Source: Rikenellaceae bacterium (lineage in GTDB: Bacteria; Bacteroidota; Bacteroidia; Bacteroidales; Rikenellaceae). Taken from it: a DNA stretch of 55,079 nucleotides. Location: contig JAIRQC010000060.1 of assembly GCA_031256675.1 (NCBI GenBank), positions 1 through 55,079 of the forward strand, given 5' to 3'. The notes beneath the pieces were generated by a model, which was given only the letters and a program-made list of their open reading frames with translations, made no database searches and was not told where the DNA came from. Made by a program: the position numbers and the translations under genes. Shown one piece after another: positions 16,767-25,835 of this stretch (positions are counted from its first letter, which is position 1; the number at the start of each line of letters is the position of its first letter).

Positions 16767-17205
16767 CCGTTCAAGACCGCCTCAAAAGCCAGTCTCAACA
16801 TCATTGCAAACGGCGACATTTATTTATTGTGTGCAAAGTGTCTTTATCATTGCGAGTGCAGCGAAGCAATCCGGCGCATTAACAGCTAATGGATTGTTTG
16901 CGCTTCGGCTGGTTTTCCCAAGTTGTCCCTCGGGGTTGCCTGCGGCTTCCTCGAAAGGCAACGTGACGTATGCTTCTTTTCTTCCGACAAACACATTTAA
17001 AATATGACAGACCATCCGGCTGCGCTTGCGCTGTGCTCATGGTGACATATATAATAATGTCGCATTGCTGTAAAACAATTGAATATTATTTTCAACCCAC
17101 GATTCGCATGTATCATAATGCCGTTTGCGTCTGCAATTTAGGCAAACTATTACCAATTTATTATAAAGCATTTAACAAACAATCGTTTCGGATTACTTAA
17201 TTCCG
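16767..17205. other. 440-bp intergenic region with a dispersed repeat
   Basis: No gene seen. A 27-bp motif at 16847-16873 (TCATTGCGAGTGCAGCGAAG, continuing CAATCCG) recurs in the opposite orientation at 23253-23280 with about five mismatches. The rest is AT-rich toward 17170. Confidence 0.45.
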
Positions 17206-17213
17206 TATCTTTG
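17206..17213 (+). promoter_or_regulatory. -7 box upstream of the small ORF and FAD gene
   Basis: TATCTTTG followed by C, 20 bp before the small ORF start at 17233. The -33 region is TTTC rather than TTTG. Confidence 0.5.
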
Positions 17214-17232
17214 CCAAAATATATTTTTAGTC

Positions 17233-17343
17233 ATGAAGCGAGCTGTTCTTTTGCCGTTTTTGCTTTTTGCAGCCGTCGGCAGAGCGACGCAGTCGCCACT
17301 GTGTTATGACTTTGCCTGTTACGTACCATGCCACGCGAAGTAA
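17233..17343 (+). CDS. Small 36-residue ORF, signal-peptide-like, overlapping the FAD gene start
   Basis: The first ATG after the promoter gives MKRAVLLPFLLFAAVGRATQ followed by 16 residues with three cysteines, then TAA. It is too short for the ORF track. It overlaps the FAD gene start (17328) by 16 nt in another frame, so its translation could couple to or interfere with that gene. It may be a leader peptide or a truncated secreted protein; I cannot exclude chance. Confidence 0.35.
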   Translation: MKRAVLLPFLLFAAVGRATQSPLCYDFACYVPCHAK

Positions 17344-18887
17344 CCCTCACGCTGTCGCCCAAACAGGCCTCCGATAGCGGGATTTACCTGCCCGTTGCGG
17401 CCCGCATGGCGGGTGTGACCGTGTCGCAAATCGCCCTGGCACGGGTCGTACGCCGCTCGATCGACGCCCGCCGCTCGCCGAAGATCGTCCTGACGCTCGA
17501 GTTGTTCATCGACGACGAACCCGCCCCGCCGCCGTTGCAATTTGATTATCCCTACGTGTCCCACGCGACCGAGGTCGTGGTCGCAGGCTCCGGCCCGGCG
17601 GGACTGTTCGCCGCGCTGAGACTTGTCGAGCTGGGTTACAGGCCGATAGTACTGGAACGCGGACGCGAGGTTTCGGCACGCAAAAGGGACGTGGCGACCA
17701 TCAACCACAACGGGCCGGTCGACCCCGACTCGAATTACGCCTTCGGCGAGGGAGGAGCGGGTACGTTTTCGGACGGCAAACTGTTCACCCGCTCCAAAAA
17801 ACGCGGCGACTACCACCGCGCCCTCAGCCGCCTGGTCTTCCACGGCGCCGATCCTGAGATACTTGTCGACGCCCACCCGCATATCGGCACCGACCGCCTG
17901 CCGCAGATCATAACCGCTCTGCGCCGGACGATTATTGCCGCCGGAGGCATGGTGCTGTTCGGTCGCCGCGTCGACGATCTGCTTCTGGACGGAGGCCGCC
18001 TGCGCGGGGTCTGCTGCGGCGACGAACGCATCGAAGGGGCGGCGGTCGTCCTTGCTTCGGGCCACTCGGCAGGCGACATTTACGAGCTGCTGCACCGCCG
18101 CGGGGTGGCCCTCGAAGCCAAACCGTTTGCGATGGGGGTGCGCGTGGAACATCCGCAGGAGCTGATCGACAGCATTCAATATCATATGCCGGCGCGCGGC
18201 GAATACCTTCCGGCAGCCGCCTACCAGCTTGTGGCTCAGGTGGCAGGGCGCGGGGTCTACTCGTTCTGCATGTGCCCCGGGGGCTTTATCGTCCCGGCCA
18301 TGACCTCCCCGCGCGAGAGCGTCGTCAACGGCATGTCCACATCGGGGCGCAACTCGGTTTTCGCCAATTCGGGCGTCGTTATCGAGGTGCGCCCGTCCGA
18401 TTTTGCCCGCCTGACCGAGGCCCACGGGCCGTTGGCGGGGCTGGTTTTTCAGCGCGAGCTGGAACAGGCGGCGAAGGCCCGCGGCGGCGAGGGACAAATA
18501 GCTCCTGCCCAACGGCTTACCGACTTTGTGCGACGACGGCGGTCGACTTCGCTGCCCGCTACCTCCTATCGCCCGGGGTTGGCCCCGACGCAGTTCGAAC
18601 GATGGCTGCCTCCGTTTATCGACCAGGCGCTGCGGGGCGGGTTCGCGGCGTTCGATCGTAAGATACGCGGCTTTTTGACCGATGAGGCACAGATAGTTGG
18701 CGTCGAATCGCGCACCTCGTCGCCCGTGCGCATCCCGCGTTCGGCCCAAACGCTTATGCACCCCGCGCTGCCCGGACTTTTTCCGGCGGGCGAAGGGGCT
18801 GGATATGCCGGTGGGATCATCTCGGCTGCCCTCGACGGCGAACGGGTTGCCGAAGCTGTGGTTAAATATCTTTCGCAAAATGAATAA
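17328..18887 (+). CDS. FAD-dependent dehydrogenase-like protein (COG2509 type)
   Basis: A 519-residue cytosolic flavoprotein. An N-terminal segment of about 80 residues precedes the dinucleotide-binding motif VVVAGSGPAGLFAALRLVE. Then come YAFGEGGAGTFSDGKLFTR, CMCPGGFIVPA, and the C-terminal FAD contact FPAGEGAGYAGGIISAALDG. This pattern fits the conserved but uncharacterised FAD-dependent protein family COG2509; the substrate is unknown. Its 3' end overlaps the next gene by 8 nt, so it is first or second in an operon of four with the TPR-like and radical SAM genes. Confidence 0.85.
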   Translation: MPREVTLTLSPKQASDSGIYLPVAARMAGVTVSQIALARVVRRSIDARRSPKIVLTLELFIDDEPAPPPLQFDYPYVSHATEVVVAGSGPAGLFAALRLVELGYRPIVLERGREVSARKRDVATINHNGPVDPDSNYAFGEGGAGTFSDGKLFTRSKKRGDYHRALSRLVFHGADPEILVDAHPHIGTDRLPQIITALRRTIIAAGGMVLFGRRVDDLLLDGGRLRGVCCGDERIEGAAVVLASGHSAGDIYELLHRRGVALEAKPFAMGVRVEHPQELIDSIQYHMPARGEYLPAAAYQLVAQVAGRGVYSFCMCPGGFIVPAMTSPRESVVNGMSTSGRNSVFANSGVVIEVRPSDFARLTEAHGPLAGLVFQRELEQAAKARGGEGQIAPAQRLTDFVRRRRSTSLPATSYRPGLAPTQFERWLPPFIDQALRGGFAAFDRKIRGFLTDEAQIVGVESRTSSPVRIPRSAQTLMHPALPGLFPAGEGAGYAGGIISAALDGERVAEAVVKYLSQNE

Positions 18888-19560
18888 TATTATTTTAACT
18901 CCCACAGGCGGAGAGGAATACGTGATCGAGGGTGGCGATTTCGGTCGCGCGCTCGTCCGGTCGACCGCCCTCGAAACAGCGGGAAAATTCGAAGAGGCGT
19001 GCCGGATACGCTTCGAGGCGTTTCAGCAACTGATGGCCGTTGTGCCTGAGAATGAGGAATGTAACCTTTCGTGGGAGGATGGCCCGACGCGCGACGGGCT
19101 GACGCTGGTGAAATTTTCGGCCATTGACCATTTTCTGGTGGGCGACATGGAGATGGCGGCCGGAATGCTGGAGCTGCTGCTCGACCTCGACCCGGAAGAT
19201 CATCTCGATGCAACCACCACGCTCGCATACTGTTACGTCGCGCTCGGCGAAGACGAACTGTTCGACGAGGCCGTTGCCGATCTCCCCGAACAGTCGGCTG
19301 ACCGCGCCCTGCTGATGCTGTGGAGCGCATTTCGCCGCACAGGATCGCTGCCTCCCGACGGGCTGGAGTGGCTCGGGCGCGATTTCCCTGCGCTCCTGGC
19401 CGAATTTCGCGCCGACAACCACCCTGCCGACGAGCTCTATCTTGCCGACATAGAGGCTGCACATCCGTCGCAACAGGCCCGTGCTCGCGAACTGTGGCTC
19501 CGCACCGAGCACCTGTGGCGGCGGTTTCACGGCTTTGTCGAGGCGTTAAAGGCACGGTAA
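18880..19560 (+). CDS. TPR-like helical repeat protein
   Basis: The ATG at 18880 overlaps the end of the FAD gene by 8 nt and opens MNNIILTPTGGEEYVIEGGD, giving 226 residues. The rest is helical with TPR-like pairs (ALVRSTALETAGKFEEACRI, MEMAAGMLELLLDLDPEDHL). It probably mediates protein contacts in the cytosol; no enzyme motif is visible. The track start at 18697 is inside the FAD gene. Its TAA overlaps the ATG of the radical SAM gene by one base (TAATG). Confidence 0.72.
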   Translation: MNNIILTPTGGEEYVIEGGDFGRALVRSTALETAGKFEEACRIRFEAFQQLMAVVPENEECNLSWEDGPTRDGLTLVKFSAIDHFLVGDMEMAAGMLELLLDLDPEDHLDATTTLAYCYVALGEDELFDEAVADLPEQSADRALLMLWSAFRRTGSLPPDGLEWLGRDFPALLAEFRADNHPADELYLADIEAAHPSQQARARELWLRTEHLWRRFHGFVEALKAR

Positions 19561-20513
19561 TGTATCCCTGGGGCGACGAGCGGCGGTTCAACAGCTATTC
19601 GGGCCACTTTCGGCGGCTGTTCGGCTCCCGCGTTCAGAAAGTTGCGCTCAACGCGGGCTTTACCTGCCCCAACCGCGACGGCACGCTGGGCGTCGGCGGC
19701 TGCACGTTCTGCAACAACGACGCCTTCACTCCGTCGTATTGCAGCCCGACGAAAAGCATAACAGAACAGATCGACGAGGGGATCGAGTTCCACTCACGCC
19801 GCTATCGCCGCGCAGAGCGATTTCTGGCCTATTTCCAATCGTTTTCAAACACTTACGCTCCGGTAGAACGCCTGCGCGAACTTTACGAGGAGGCGCTCTC
19901 CCACCCTTCCGTCGCCGGGATCATCGTCGCCACGCGCCCCGACACGGTCGACGAGGCAAAGCTCGATTTGCTTGCACGGCTTGCCGCAACGCGCTATGTG
20001 GCAGTGGAATACGGCGTGGAATCGTGCTGCGACGCAACGCTGCGGGCCGTCAACCGTGGTCACGACTTCGCCTGCGCCCGTCGCGCCATAGAGTTCACGG
20101 CGGCAAAGGGTATTCGCATCGGGGCCCACTTTATCCTCGGGCTGCCTGGCGAAGACGAGCAGATGCTCCTCGACCGGTGCGCAATCATCAACAGCCTGCC
20201 GATCAACACTATAAAGTTTCATCAGCTGCAAATCATACGCGGCACGGCAATGGCCGACGAGTATCGGCGCGACCCGCAACGCTTTCGGCTGTGGGATCTC
20301 GCCGAGTATGTCGACCTGTTCGTCGAGATCGCCCGCCGTCTGCGCCCCGAGATCGTCATCGAACGTTTCGCCGGCGAAGCCCCGCCGCGTTTCCACGTCA
20401 ACCACAGGTGGGGGCTGGTGCGCAACGAGACCCTGATGGCCATGTTCGAGCGCCGCCTCGCCGAACGGAACGCCTATCAGGGCGAGAACTATTTGTCGCT
20501 CCGCGACGAATAA
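19560..20513 (+). CDS. TIGR01212-family radical SAM protein (YhcC-like)
   Basis: A 317-residue radical SAM enzyme. It starts MYPWGDERRFNSYSGHFRRL and has the family cluster motif CPNRDGTLGVGGCTFC, with Cys spacing expanded relative to the classic CxxxCxxC, as in the YhcC/TIGR01212 group. AVEYGVES, HFILGLPGEDEQML and NTIKFHQLQIIRGT follow. The reaction of this family is not established. The start at 19560 comes from the one-base TAATG overlap with the upstream gene. Its stop codon sits inside a 32-bp dispersed repeat. Confidence 0.9.
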   Translation: MYPWGDERRFNSYSGHFRRLFGSRVQKVALNAGFTCPNRDGTLGVGGCTFCNNDAFTPSYCSPTKSITEQIDEGIEFHSRRYRRAERFLAYFQSFSNTYAPVERLRELYEEALSHPSVAGIIVATRPDTVDEAKLDLLARLAATRYVAVEYGVESCCDATLRAVNRGHDFACARRAIEFTAAKGIRIGAHFILGLPGEDEQMLLDRCAIINSLPINTIKFHQLQIIRGTAMADEYRRDPQRFRLWDLAEYVDLFVEIARRLRPEIVIERFAGEAPPRFHVNHRWGLVRNETLMAMFERRLAERNAYQGENYLSLRDE

Positions 20514-20915
20514 TCACCGACCGGAGCAGCTTGGTCGCCCGCGAGGCGGCGCAGTCACCGCGAGGCGGCAAGCGAGCAGCGAAGGAAGGTAACTGGGAAA
20601 TGAGAAACGAGAATTGCTCTGAGCGGAGAATAATCACAGGCCTAAGCAGCCAGGTTGCTGATAGGCACTAAGGTCTTGGCTAAAAAACTTTTGGCCTTGC
20701 TCCGCAAGGTCGGCAGCCCTCCGCGAGGCACGGATGCGGAGGGCTGCCCGCTCTGCCTGTGGCGTTGCGAACATCCTCCGCCGTCTGCGAGCCGAAAATT
20801 GCATCGCAGTAACGCCGCAGGACTGGCAAGTTACTAACGACAAGTAAGAAATGAGTGGTGAAAATTATCCGGAGCGCAGCGAAGAATAACCACCGACCGG
20901 AGCAGCCAGGTCGCC
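20508..20915. repeat. Three copies of a 32-bp intergenic repeat
   Basis: Copies at 20508-20539, 20628-20659 and 20884-20915 share GAATAAnCACCGACCGGAGC plus CAGCnnGGTCGCC (the middle copy is more diverged). Copies 1 and 3 are followed by GC-rich text ending in GGTAACT. Between copies are tgagaaatgagaa-type degenerate sequences. No gene in 20514-20980. Confidence 0.7.
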
Positions 20916-20952
20916 AGCGCGGCGACGGACGGTCAGCGCAGTGAGGTAACTA

Positions 20953-20983
20953 ATTGAAAATTGAAAATTAAAAATTATCTTTG
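20953..20983 (+). promoter_or_regulatory. Promoter of the GT2-dihydroorotase operon
   Basis: ATTG (20953-20956), a 19-nt spacer, then TATCTTTG (20976-20983) followed by C, 18 bp before the ATG at 21002. Confidence 0.6.
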
Positions 20984-21001
20984 CGCTGTAATGGTTGCGA
21001 T

Positions 21002-21721
21002 ATGAAAAAGATCGTTATAATTCCCACATACAACGAGCGGGAGAACATTGCGGCGATGATCGACAAGGTCTTCTCGCTGCCGGAGCCGTTCGACCTGCTG
21101 GTGATCGACGACGGGTCGCCCGACGGCACCGCCGGTATCGTCCGCGCGCATCAGGCCAACCACCCGAACAGCCTCCACCTGATAGAGCGCAGCGGCAAGC
21201 TGGGGCTCGGCACGGCCTATCTTGCAGGGTTCCGATGGGCGCTGGAACAGGGTTACGACTATGTTTTCGAGATGGACTGCGACTTTTCGCACAACCCGGA
21301 CGATCTGCTGCGGCTCCACTCGGCGATGCGCGACGACGGGGCCGACTGCGCCGTCGGGTCGCGCTACGTGAGCGGCGTGAACGTGGTCAACTGGCCCATG
21401 AAACGGCTGATAATGTCCTACTTCGCCTCGCGTTACGTGCGCATCGCCACCGGAATGCCCGTACACGACGCTACGGCGGGCTTCATGGGCTATTCGCGCC
21501 GCGTGCTGGAGCGTATCGACCTCGACGCCATCCGCATGAAAGGCTACGGTTTCCAGATCGAGATGAAATACAACGCATGGAAGCTGGGGTTCAGGATCAG
21601 GGAGGTGTTGATCGTCTTCACCGAGCGTGTCGTCGGCAGCTCGAAGATGAGCAGCGGCATCTTCGGCGAAGCATTCTGGGGCGTGATGGCCCTCAGGCTG
21701 CGTAAGGTCCGCGGGCGATGA
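21002..21721 (+). CDS. Polyprenol-phosphate mannosyltransferase (GT2, DPM1-like)
   Basis: A family 2 glycosyltransferase of 239 residues expected to make polyprenyl-phosphate-mannose from GDP-mannose at the inner membrane face. It starts MKKIVIIPTYNERENIAAMI, with LLVIDDGSPDGTAG (nucleotide-sugar site), GLGTAYLAGFRWAL, the DxD-like FEMDCDFSHNPDD, and HDATAGFMGYSRRVLE; it ends FGEAFWGVMALRLRKVRG. No transmembrane segment is present, unlike the longer two-domain forms. The track start at 20981 lies over the promoter. The stop overlaps the dihydroorotase start by 4 nt (ATGA). Confidence 0.9.
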   Translation: MKKIVIIPTYNERENIAAMIDKVFSLPEPFDLLVIDDGSPDGTAGIVRAHQANHPNSLHLIERSGKLGLGTAYLAGFRWALEQGYDYVFEMDCDFSHNPDDLLRLHSAMRDDGADCAVGSRYVSGVNVVNWPMKRLIMSYFASRYVRIATGMPVHDATAGFMGYSRRVLERIDLDAIRMKGYGFQIEMKYNAWKLGFRIREVLIVFTERVVGSSKMSSGIFGEAFWGVMALRLRKVRGR

Positions 21722-23049
21722 TACTTATCGAGAACGGCCTGACGGTCAACGAGGGCGAAACGTTTGTGGGTTACCTGCTCGTCGACGGGCAGAGGATCCT
21801 TGATGTCGGGCGCGGCGAGTTTCGCGGCATGTGCGGCGGAGCCTTCGCAGGCGAGCGCATCGACGCGACAGGGATGCTTGTCATCCCCGGCGCGATTGAC
21901 GACCATGTGCATTTCCGCGAGCCGGGGCTGGTTCACAAGGGGGACATTTTTCACGAATCGCGCGCGGCGGTGGCCGGCGGGGTGACCTCGTTCATGGAGA
22001 TGCCCAACACCGTTCCGTCAACCGTTTCCGCCGCCGAGCTGGAGCGAAAATACGATCTTGCCGCCGAACATTCCCTGACCAACTACTCCTTCTATTTGGG
22101 CGCGACCAGCGACAACATTCGCGAGATCGCCCGGCTCGACCCGCGGCATGTGTGTGGCGTCAAGATCTTTATGGGTTCCTCGACGGGCGACATGCTCCTC
22201 GACGACAATCGGGCGCTATCGGCCGTTTTCGACCAGAGCCCCGTTCCGGTGGCCGCCCACTGCGAGGATGAGGGGCTGGTAAGAAGGGCCGCCGTTGCGG
22301 AGTATCGCGCGCGGTATGGCGACGAGGCGGCGGCGGAGCTGCACCCGCTGGTACGCAGCGCCGAGGCGTGCTACCGGTCGACGGCGCAGGCGGTGGAGCT
22401 GGCCGATCGCTATGGAGCCGACCTTCACGTGCTTCACATCAGTACGGCCCGCGAACTCGGTCTGTTCGAGGCGCGTCCGTTGCGCGAAAAACGCATCACC
22501 GCCGAGGCCTGCGTGCATCACCTGTGGTTTTCGGACGAGGATTACGCGCGGCTGGGCAATCTGATCAAGATAAATCCCTCTGTCAAAAGTATTTACGACC
22601 GTGAGGCCCTGCGCGGCGGGCTGGCGGACGGCCGTATCGACGTCGTGGCCACCGACCACGCGCCGCACACTCTCGAAGAGAAGCTTCGTCCCTACTGGAA
22701 CGCCCCCCCCGGCGCGCCGATGGTGCAGCACTCGCTCGCGGCGATGCTCTCCATGTTTCCGGCGGAAATGGCCGTCGAGAAGATGTGCCACGCCCCCGCT
22801 GTGCGTTTCGGCCTGAGCGACAGGGGTTTCCTGCGGCAGGGTATGTATGCCGACATTGCGATTGTCGACCCTTCGTCGCCGTGGACAGTTTCGCGCGAGG
22901 ATATACTATACAAGTGCGGCTGGTCGCCTCTCGAAGGGGTTACGCTAAGCCACAGGGTTGTCTGCACGCTCGTTAACGGGCGCATCGTCAACCGTGGCGG
23001 AGTGATCGACGAGAATTTCCGGGGAGCGAGGCTGGAGTTTTCGAGATAA
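21718..23049 (+). CDS. pyrC: Dihydroorotase
   Basis: This amidohydrolase closes carbamoyl-aspartate to dihydroorotate in pyrimidine synthesis. The 443-residue product has the metal motif DDHVHFREPGLVHKGD, EMPNTVPSTV, the lysine candidate for carboxylation in CGVKIFMGSSTGDM, AAHCEDEG, LHVLHISTARE and the catalytic Asp in VVATDHAPHTLEEK. The type I (PyrC/AllB-like) layout and the C-terminal SPLEGVTLSHRVVCTLVNG fit dihydroorotase, though allantoinase is a close relative. It is translationally coupled to the mannosyltransferase gene by an ATGA overlap. Confidence 0.92.
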   Translation: MILIENGLTVNEGETFVGYLLVDGQRILDVGRGEFRGMCGGAFAGERIDATGMLVIPGAIDDHVHFREPGLVHKGDIFHESRAAVAGGVTSFMEMPNTVPSTVSAAELERKYDLAAEHSLTNYSFYLGATSDNIREIARLDPRHVCGVKIFMGSSTGDMLLDDNRALSAVFDQSPVPVAAHCEDEGLVRRAAVAEYRARYGDEAAAELHPLVRSAEACYRSTAQAVELADRYGADLHVLHISTARELGLFEARPLREKRITAEACVHHLWFSDEDYARLGNLIKINPSVKSIYDREALRGGLADGRIDVVATDHAPHTLEEKLRPYWNAPPGAPMVQHSLAAMLSMFPAEMAVEKMCHAPAVRFGLSDRGFLRQGMYADIAIVDPSSPWTVSREDILYKCGWSPLEGVTLSHRVVCTLVNGRIVNRGGVIDENFRGARLEFSR

Positions 23050-23476
23050 GTGTTTGTACTCGTCATTGCAAAAGCCCTTGTCCGAAGCAACAGATAACAA
23101 GCCGAGGCAGAGGCTTACCAACTATGCCGGAGTAGCGCGAGGAAGCCGAAGAAACCCCGAAGGGTAATTTGAAGGAATCGGACGAAGCGCAGGTAATCCA
23201 TCATTACGAGGGCTTTTGTCCAAAGCAATCAGGTGAGGTATAGCCTATTTCTCCGGATTGCTTCGTTCCGCGCGCAATGACTAGGCGCTCGCAATGACGG
23301 AAAAGACATGGTTCGCGAAGACAGAAAGGGTTTGCAATGACAGCATAATGGCTGGCTGGCCGCTCTTCGCAAACTTTCAATCACAATAAGGAGAAAATTG
23401 AGGTATGTTTTTTCAATAAAAAATTTACTGGCTTCAATAAATAACATCATTAACTTTAACGCAAAAAATCAAAAAC
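23050..23476. repeat. Intergenic repeats downstream of pyrC
   Basis: CAAAAGCCCT (23069-23078) and AGGGCTTTTG (23209-23218) form an inverted pair about 130 bp apart. A 28-bp motif at 23253-23280 matches the inverse of one at 16847-16873. No gene is seen before the NVEALA reading frame. Confidence 0.5.
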
Positions 23477-23764
23477 ATTAAAAAGATTTTTCTTGCCCCG
23501 GCGGGCGCAATTGTCGCCGCCGCCGGTGTGTATTTCGGAGTAACAACATCCGCTAAGTCCGACCCGATGGCCGACCTGCTGATGGCAAACGTAGAGGCGC
23601 TGGCACAGGATGAAAATGGGATTGGCGGAACTTTAATTGATCCTTGCTGCCAGTGGGAAAGAAATGGCTATTATGCGGGATTGAGATGTAGCGAGACTCA
23701 TTCTATCTGTGTTAATACGACCCGACATAATGGCGGCTACAAGAGTACGTGCCGGTATTACTAA
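23477..23764 (+). CDS. NVEALA-family exported peptide with a non-standard start
   Basis: The reading frame encodes IKKIFLAPAGAIVAAAGVYF (signal-like), then DPMADLLMANVEALAQDENG with the NVEALA motif at the mature start, and a 40-residue Cys-rich tail with CCQWERNGYYAGLRC. NVEALA peptides are small exported Bacteroidetes proteins of unknown role, often beside beta-propeller lipoproteins, as here. No ATG precedes the signal sequence in frame; the GTG at 23528 used by the ORF track cuts the signal in half. The likely start is ATT at 23477 (or ATC at 23468), so the start may be mutated. A normal family member starts MKKK-; the start coordinate is uncertain. Confidence 0.7.
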   Translation: MKKIFLAPAGAIVAAAGVYFGVTTSAKSDPMADLLMANVEALAQDENGIGGTLIDPCCQWERNGYYAGLRCSETHSICVNTTRHNGGYKSTCRYY

Positions 23765-23782
23765 TCTCAGAGCGACCACTCT

Positions 23783-24884
23783 ATGAATAAAGTAATCGCA
23801 TTTTTGTTTGTCGTATTCACAGCGGTGGCATGTCGGGATAAACATGTAATCACCGACATGTCCACTCCTGAGGAGATAACTGCAATCGCGTCGGCCAGGA
23901 TCGACGACTATTGCGTGTCCGACTGTTTTGTCGCGGATTCTATATTGGCGCTGGTCAATGGATGCGGCAAGGAGTGGTTCTCGCTTTACAGCCTCAAAAC
24001 GCTCTCGCACATATCGGATTTCGGCGTTAAGGGGGCCAACCCCGGCGAGCTGCTTCGTCCGCAGATATTCAAAGATACGGATCATGATTCGGGTGTGGTG
24101 ACAATTTATGACGTCGACAAATTAAAATCCTATTCGTTGAACCTGCATGACATTGTTTCCGGCGAGAATCAGTTCTCGTTGTTAATGAAAACTCCCGAAA
24201 CCGTTGCTGAACACGTTAGACCTCTCTTATGCCGGCGCCAATATCATTGCAGGATTTGAGGCGTCCATGAATGACTCTGTTCCCATGCTGTTCGTTTATG
24301 ATGCAAAAACCGAGGTTAAGAGACCGATAAACTTTGATTATAAATACAGCTTTCGTCATTACAATATGCGCTTGTCTGCCTATTCGAATATGATTTATGC
24401 CAACAAAGACAATGGGGTGATCGTTGTGGCATTCGTATGTTTGGACATGATAAACTTTTATGACAGGGCTGGCGTTCAGATCAAGAGCGTCAGGTTCAGT
24501 AAGGTTGTCTCTCCAAAGGAGTCCGACAATCATTCCATGGTCAGCTTCGACGCCAGATTATTTAGTGGTTTCGTTTACGGAACAAAAAATTATCTGTATG
24601 TTCAGCGTCCTGAGGCTTCGATGACGGATATAAGACAGGGCAGGGTGAAAGAGGTAAAGATATTAAAGTTCGACTGGAGTGGCAATCTACTGACTGTCTA
24701 TAAAATCAACTCATACATAAAAGAGTTTTGTGTAAACGAAAATACGGATCGACTTTATACGGTCATTAAAACCGATGACCCGGAATTTGCCAAGATAGTG
24801 GTTTTCGATTTAAGTACGCATGATGACGCCTCGCCGAACTCTATGAGAAATAATACTATTTCAATGTATAATTTAAGGATTTGA
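23783..24884 (+). pseudogene. 6-bladed beta-propeller (TolB-like) lipoprotein, frameshifted
   Basis: The first ORF (23783-24259) starts with a lipoprotein signal MNKVIAFLFVVFTAVACRDK and continues to LLMKTPETVAEHV. The second (from 24204) continues the same protein as LNTLDLSYAGANIIAGFEAS through to 24884, giving about 366 residues in all. Reading the AAAA run at 24188-24191 as AAA would join the frames (LLMKLPKPLLNTLDL). Content fits the Bacteroidetes TolB-like/BF2992-type family that accompanies NVEALA peptides. A one-base homopolymer change may be phase variation, recent decay or a base-calling error. It follows the NVEALA gene by 18 bp. Confidence 0.75.
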
Positions 24885-24895
24885 TAAAAATATTT

Positions 24896-25520
24896 TTATG
24901 GTTTTTTCAATATCAGAGTAATAAATGTTAGGTGAGCCATGTTTTTAGCGGATATTACGCTCTTTTCATAGTCTTTGGCCGGTTTGCGGAGATTCTTGAA
25001 CCACGCAAATGCTTGTTCGACCGCCCAACGTTCGGGCAAAGGTTCAAAGTGTTTCGAGGAATCGCTCCGAAGCAATATCTATATTCCAATCATATTCATA
25101 TCGTTATTTCACATTTTCAATAAGGTTGCCGCTATAACCGCCGTCGGCATAAATCACCCGCATCCGATCAAGCCACCTCTCAAACCCTCCGACTACATCT
25201 TGCTATTGTGTCCGTTGGCCACGTGAACTCTGAGAGCCAAAAGCAAACCCTGCTACGTAACTATCACGATATGTCGTTGCAGCCGTTAAAACCGCAAGTT
25301 TTGCCACCTGTTTTCGTTGTCCTGACACTCTGTGAATCAATGACGCCGACGCTTCTGAAAGGGGGTAACATACGCCACTCACTGCCTATCTTTAACAGAT
25401 ATAAAATGACATCTAAAATTCCGTTCAATGATCTTAGTCTTTTGCGTTTGTCGCAAATTATCGCTAATATTGTCCTGTATTGACCATCAGGCAGATTGGT
25501 TGAATAGTAGTTAAATTACC
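24896..25520 (-). mobile_element. Decayed IS5-family transposase with internal deletion
   Basis: The minus strand can be read as an IS5-type transposase with frameshifts. The N-terminus is YYSTNLPDGQYRTILAIICD and ILYLLKIGSEWRMLPPF. It jumps directly to SVGVIDSQSVRTTKTGGKTC, lacking about 55 residues of the usual linker. Then come fragments RVHVANGHNSK and ADGGYSGNLIENV, and the C-terminus ERWAVEQAFAWFKNLRKPAK ending HLTFITLILKKP-stop at 24896. The catalytic DDE regions are broken, so it is inactive. I did not find clear terminal inverted repeats. The plus-strand ORFs here are shadows. Confidence 0.75.
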
Positions 25521-25835
25521 TTTATATGTTTGGCAACCATAAATATATGACAAAAAATACGACCAAACAACTGACAGCCACTACTTCATTGCAAATACCC
25601 TTAAACAAACTCAGAGATAGTTGCAATCACAAGTTCCATACGTTATTAATACCCACAATAGTAACCCACTACATATATTGATGTCGGCTCGAAGTTGATT
25701 ATCATCTCTCTGTTGTAGTCGAAACGATCAGTATAAAAAGATTGCTTCCCGTTTGTCGCGAACTCGCGTTTACTGTGACGGTGATGTAAGATCGGACTTT
25801 TGGCGCAACCCACGTCAACGTCCACTTCCCTGACT
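25521..25835. other. 315-bp intergenic region
   Basis: AT-rich at first, then mixed sequence up to the upp stop. No gene, clear terminator or known repeat was recognised. Confidence 0.3.

Noticed and set aside
24932-25483. Plus-strand ORFs of 63-91 aa
   Set aside because: Antisense to the decayed IS5 transposase that reads on the minus strand.
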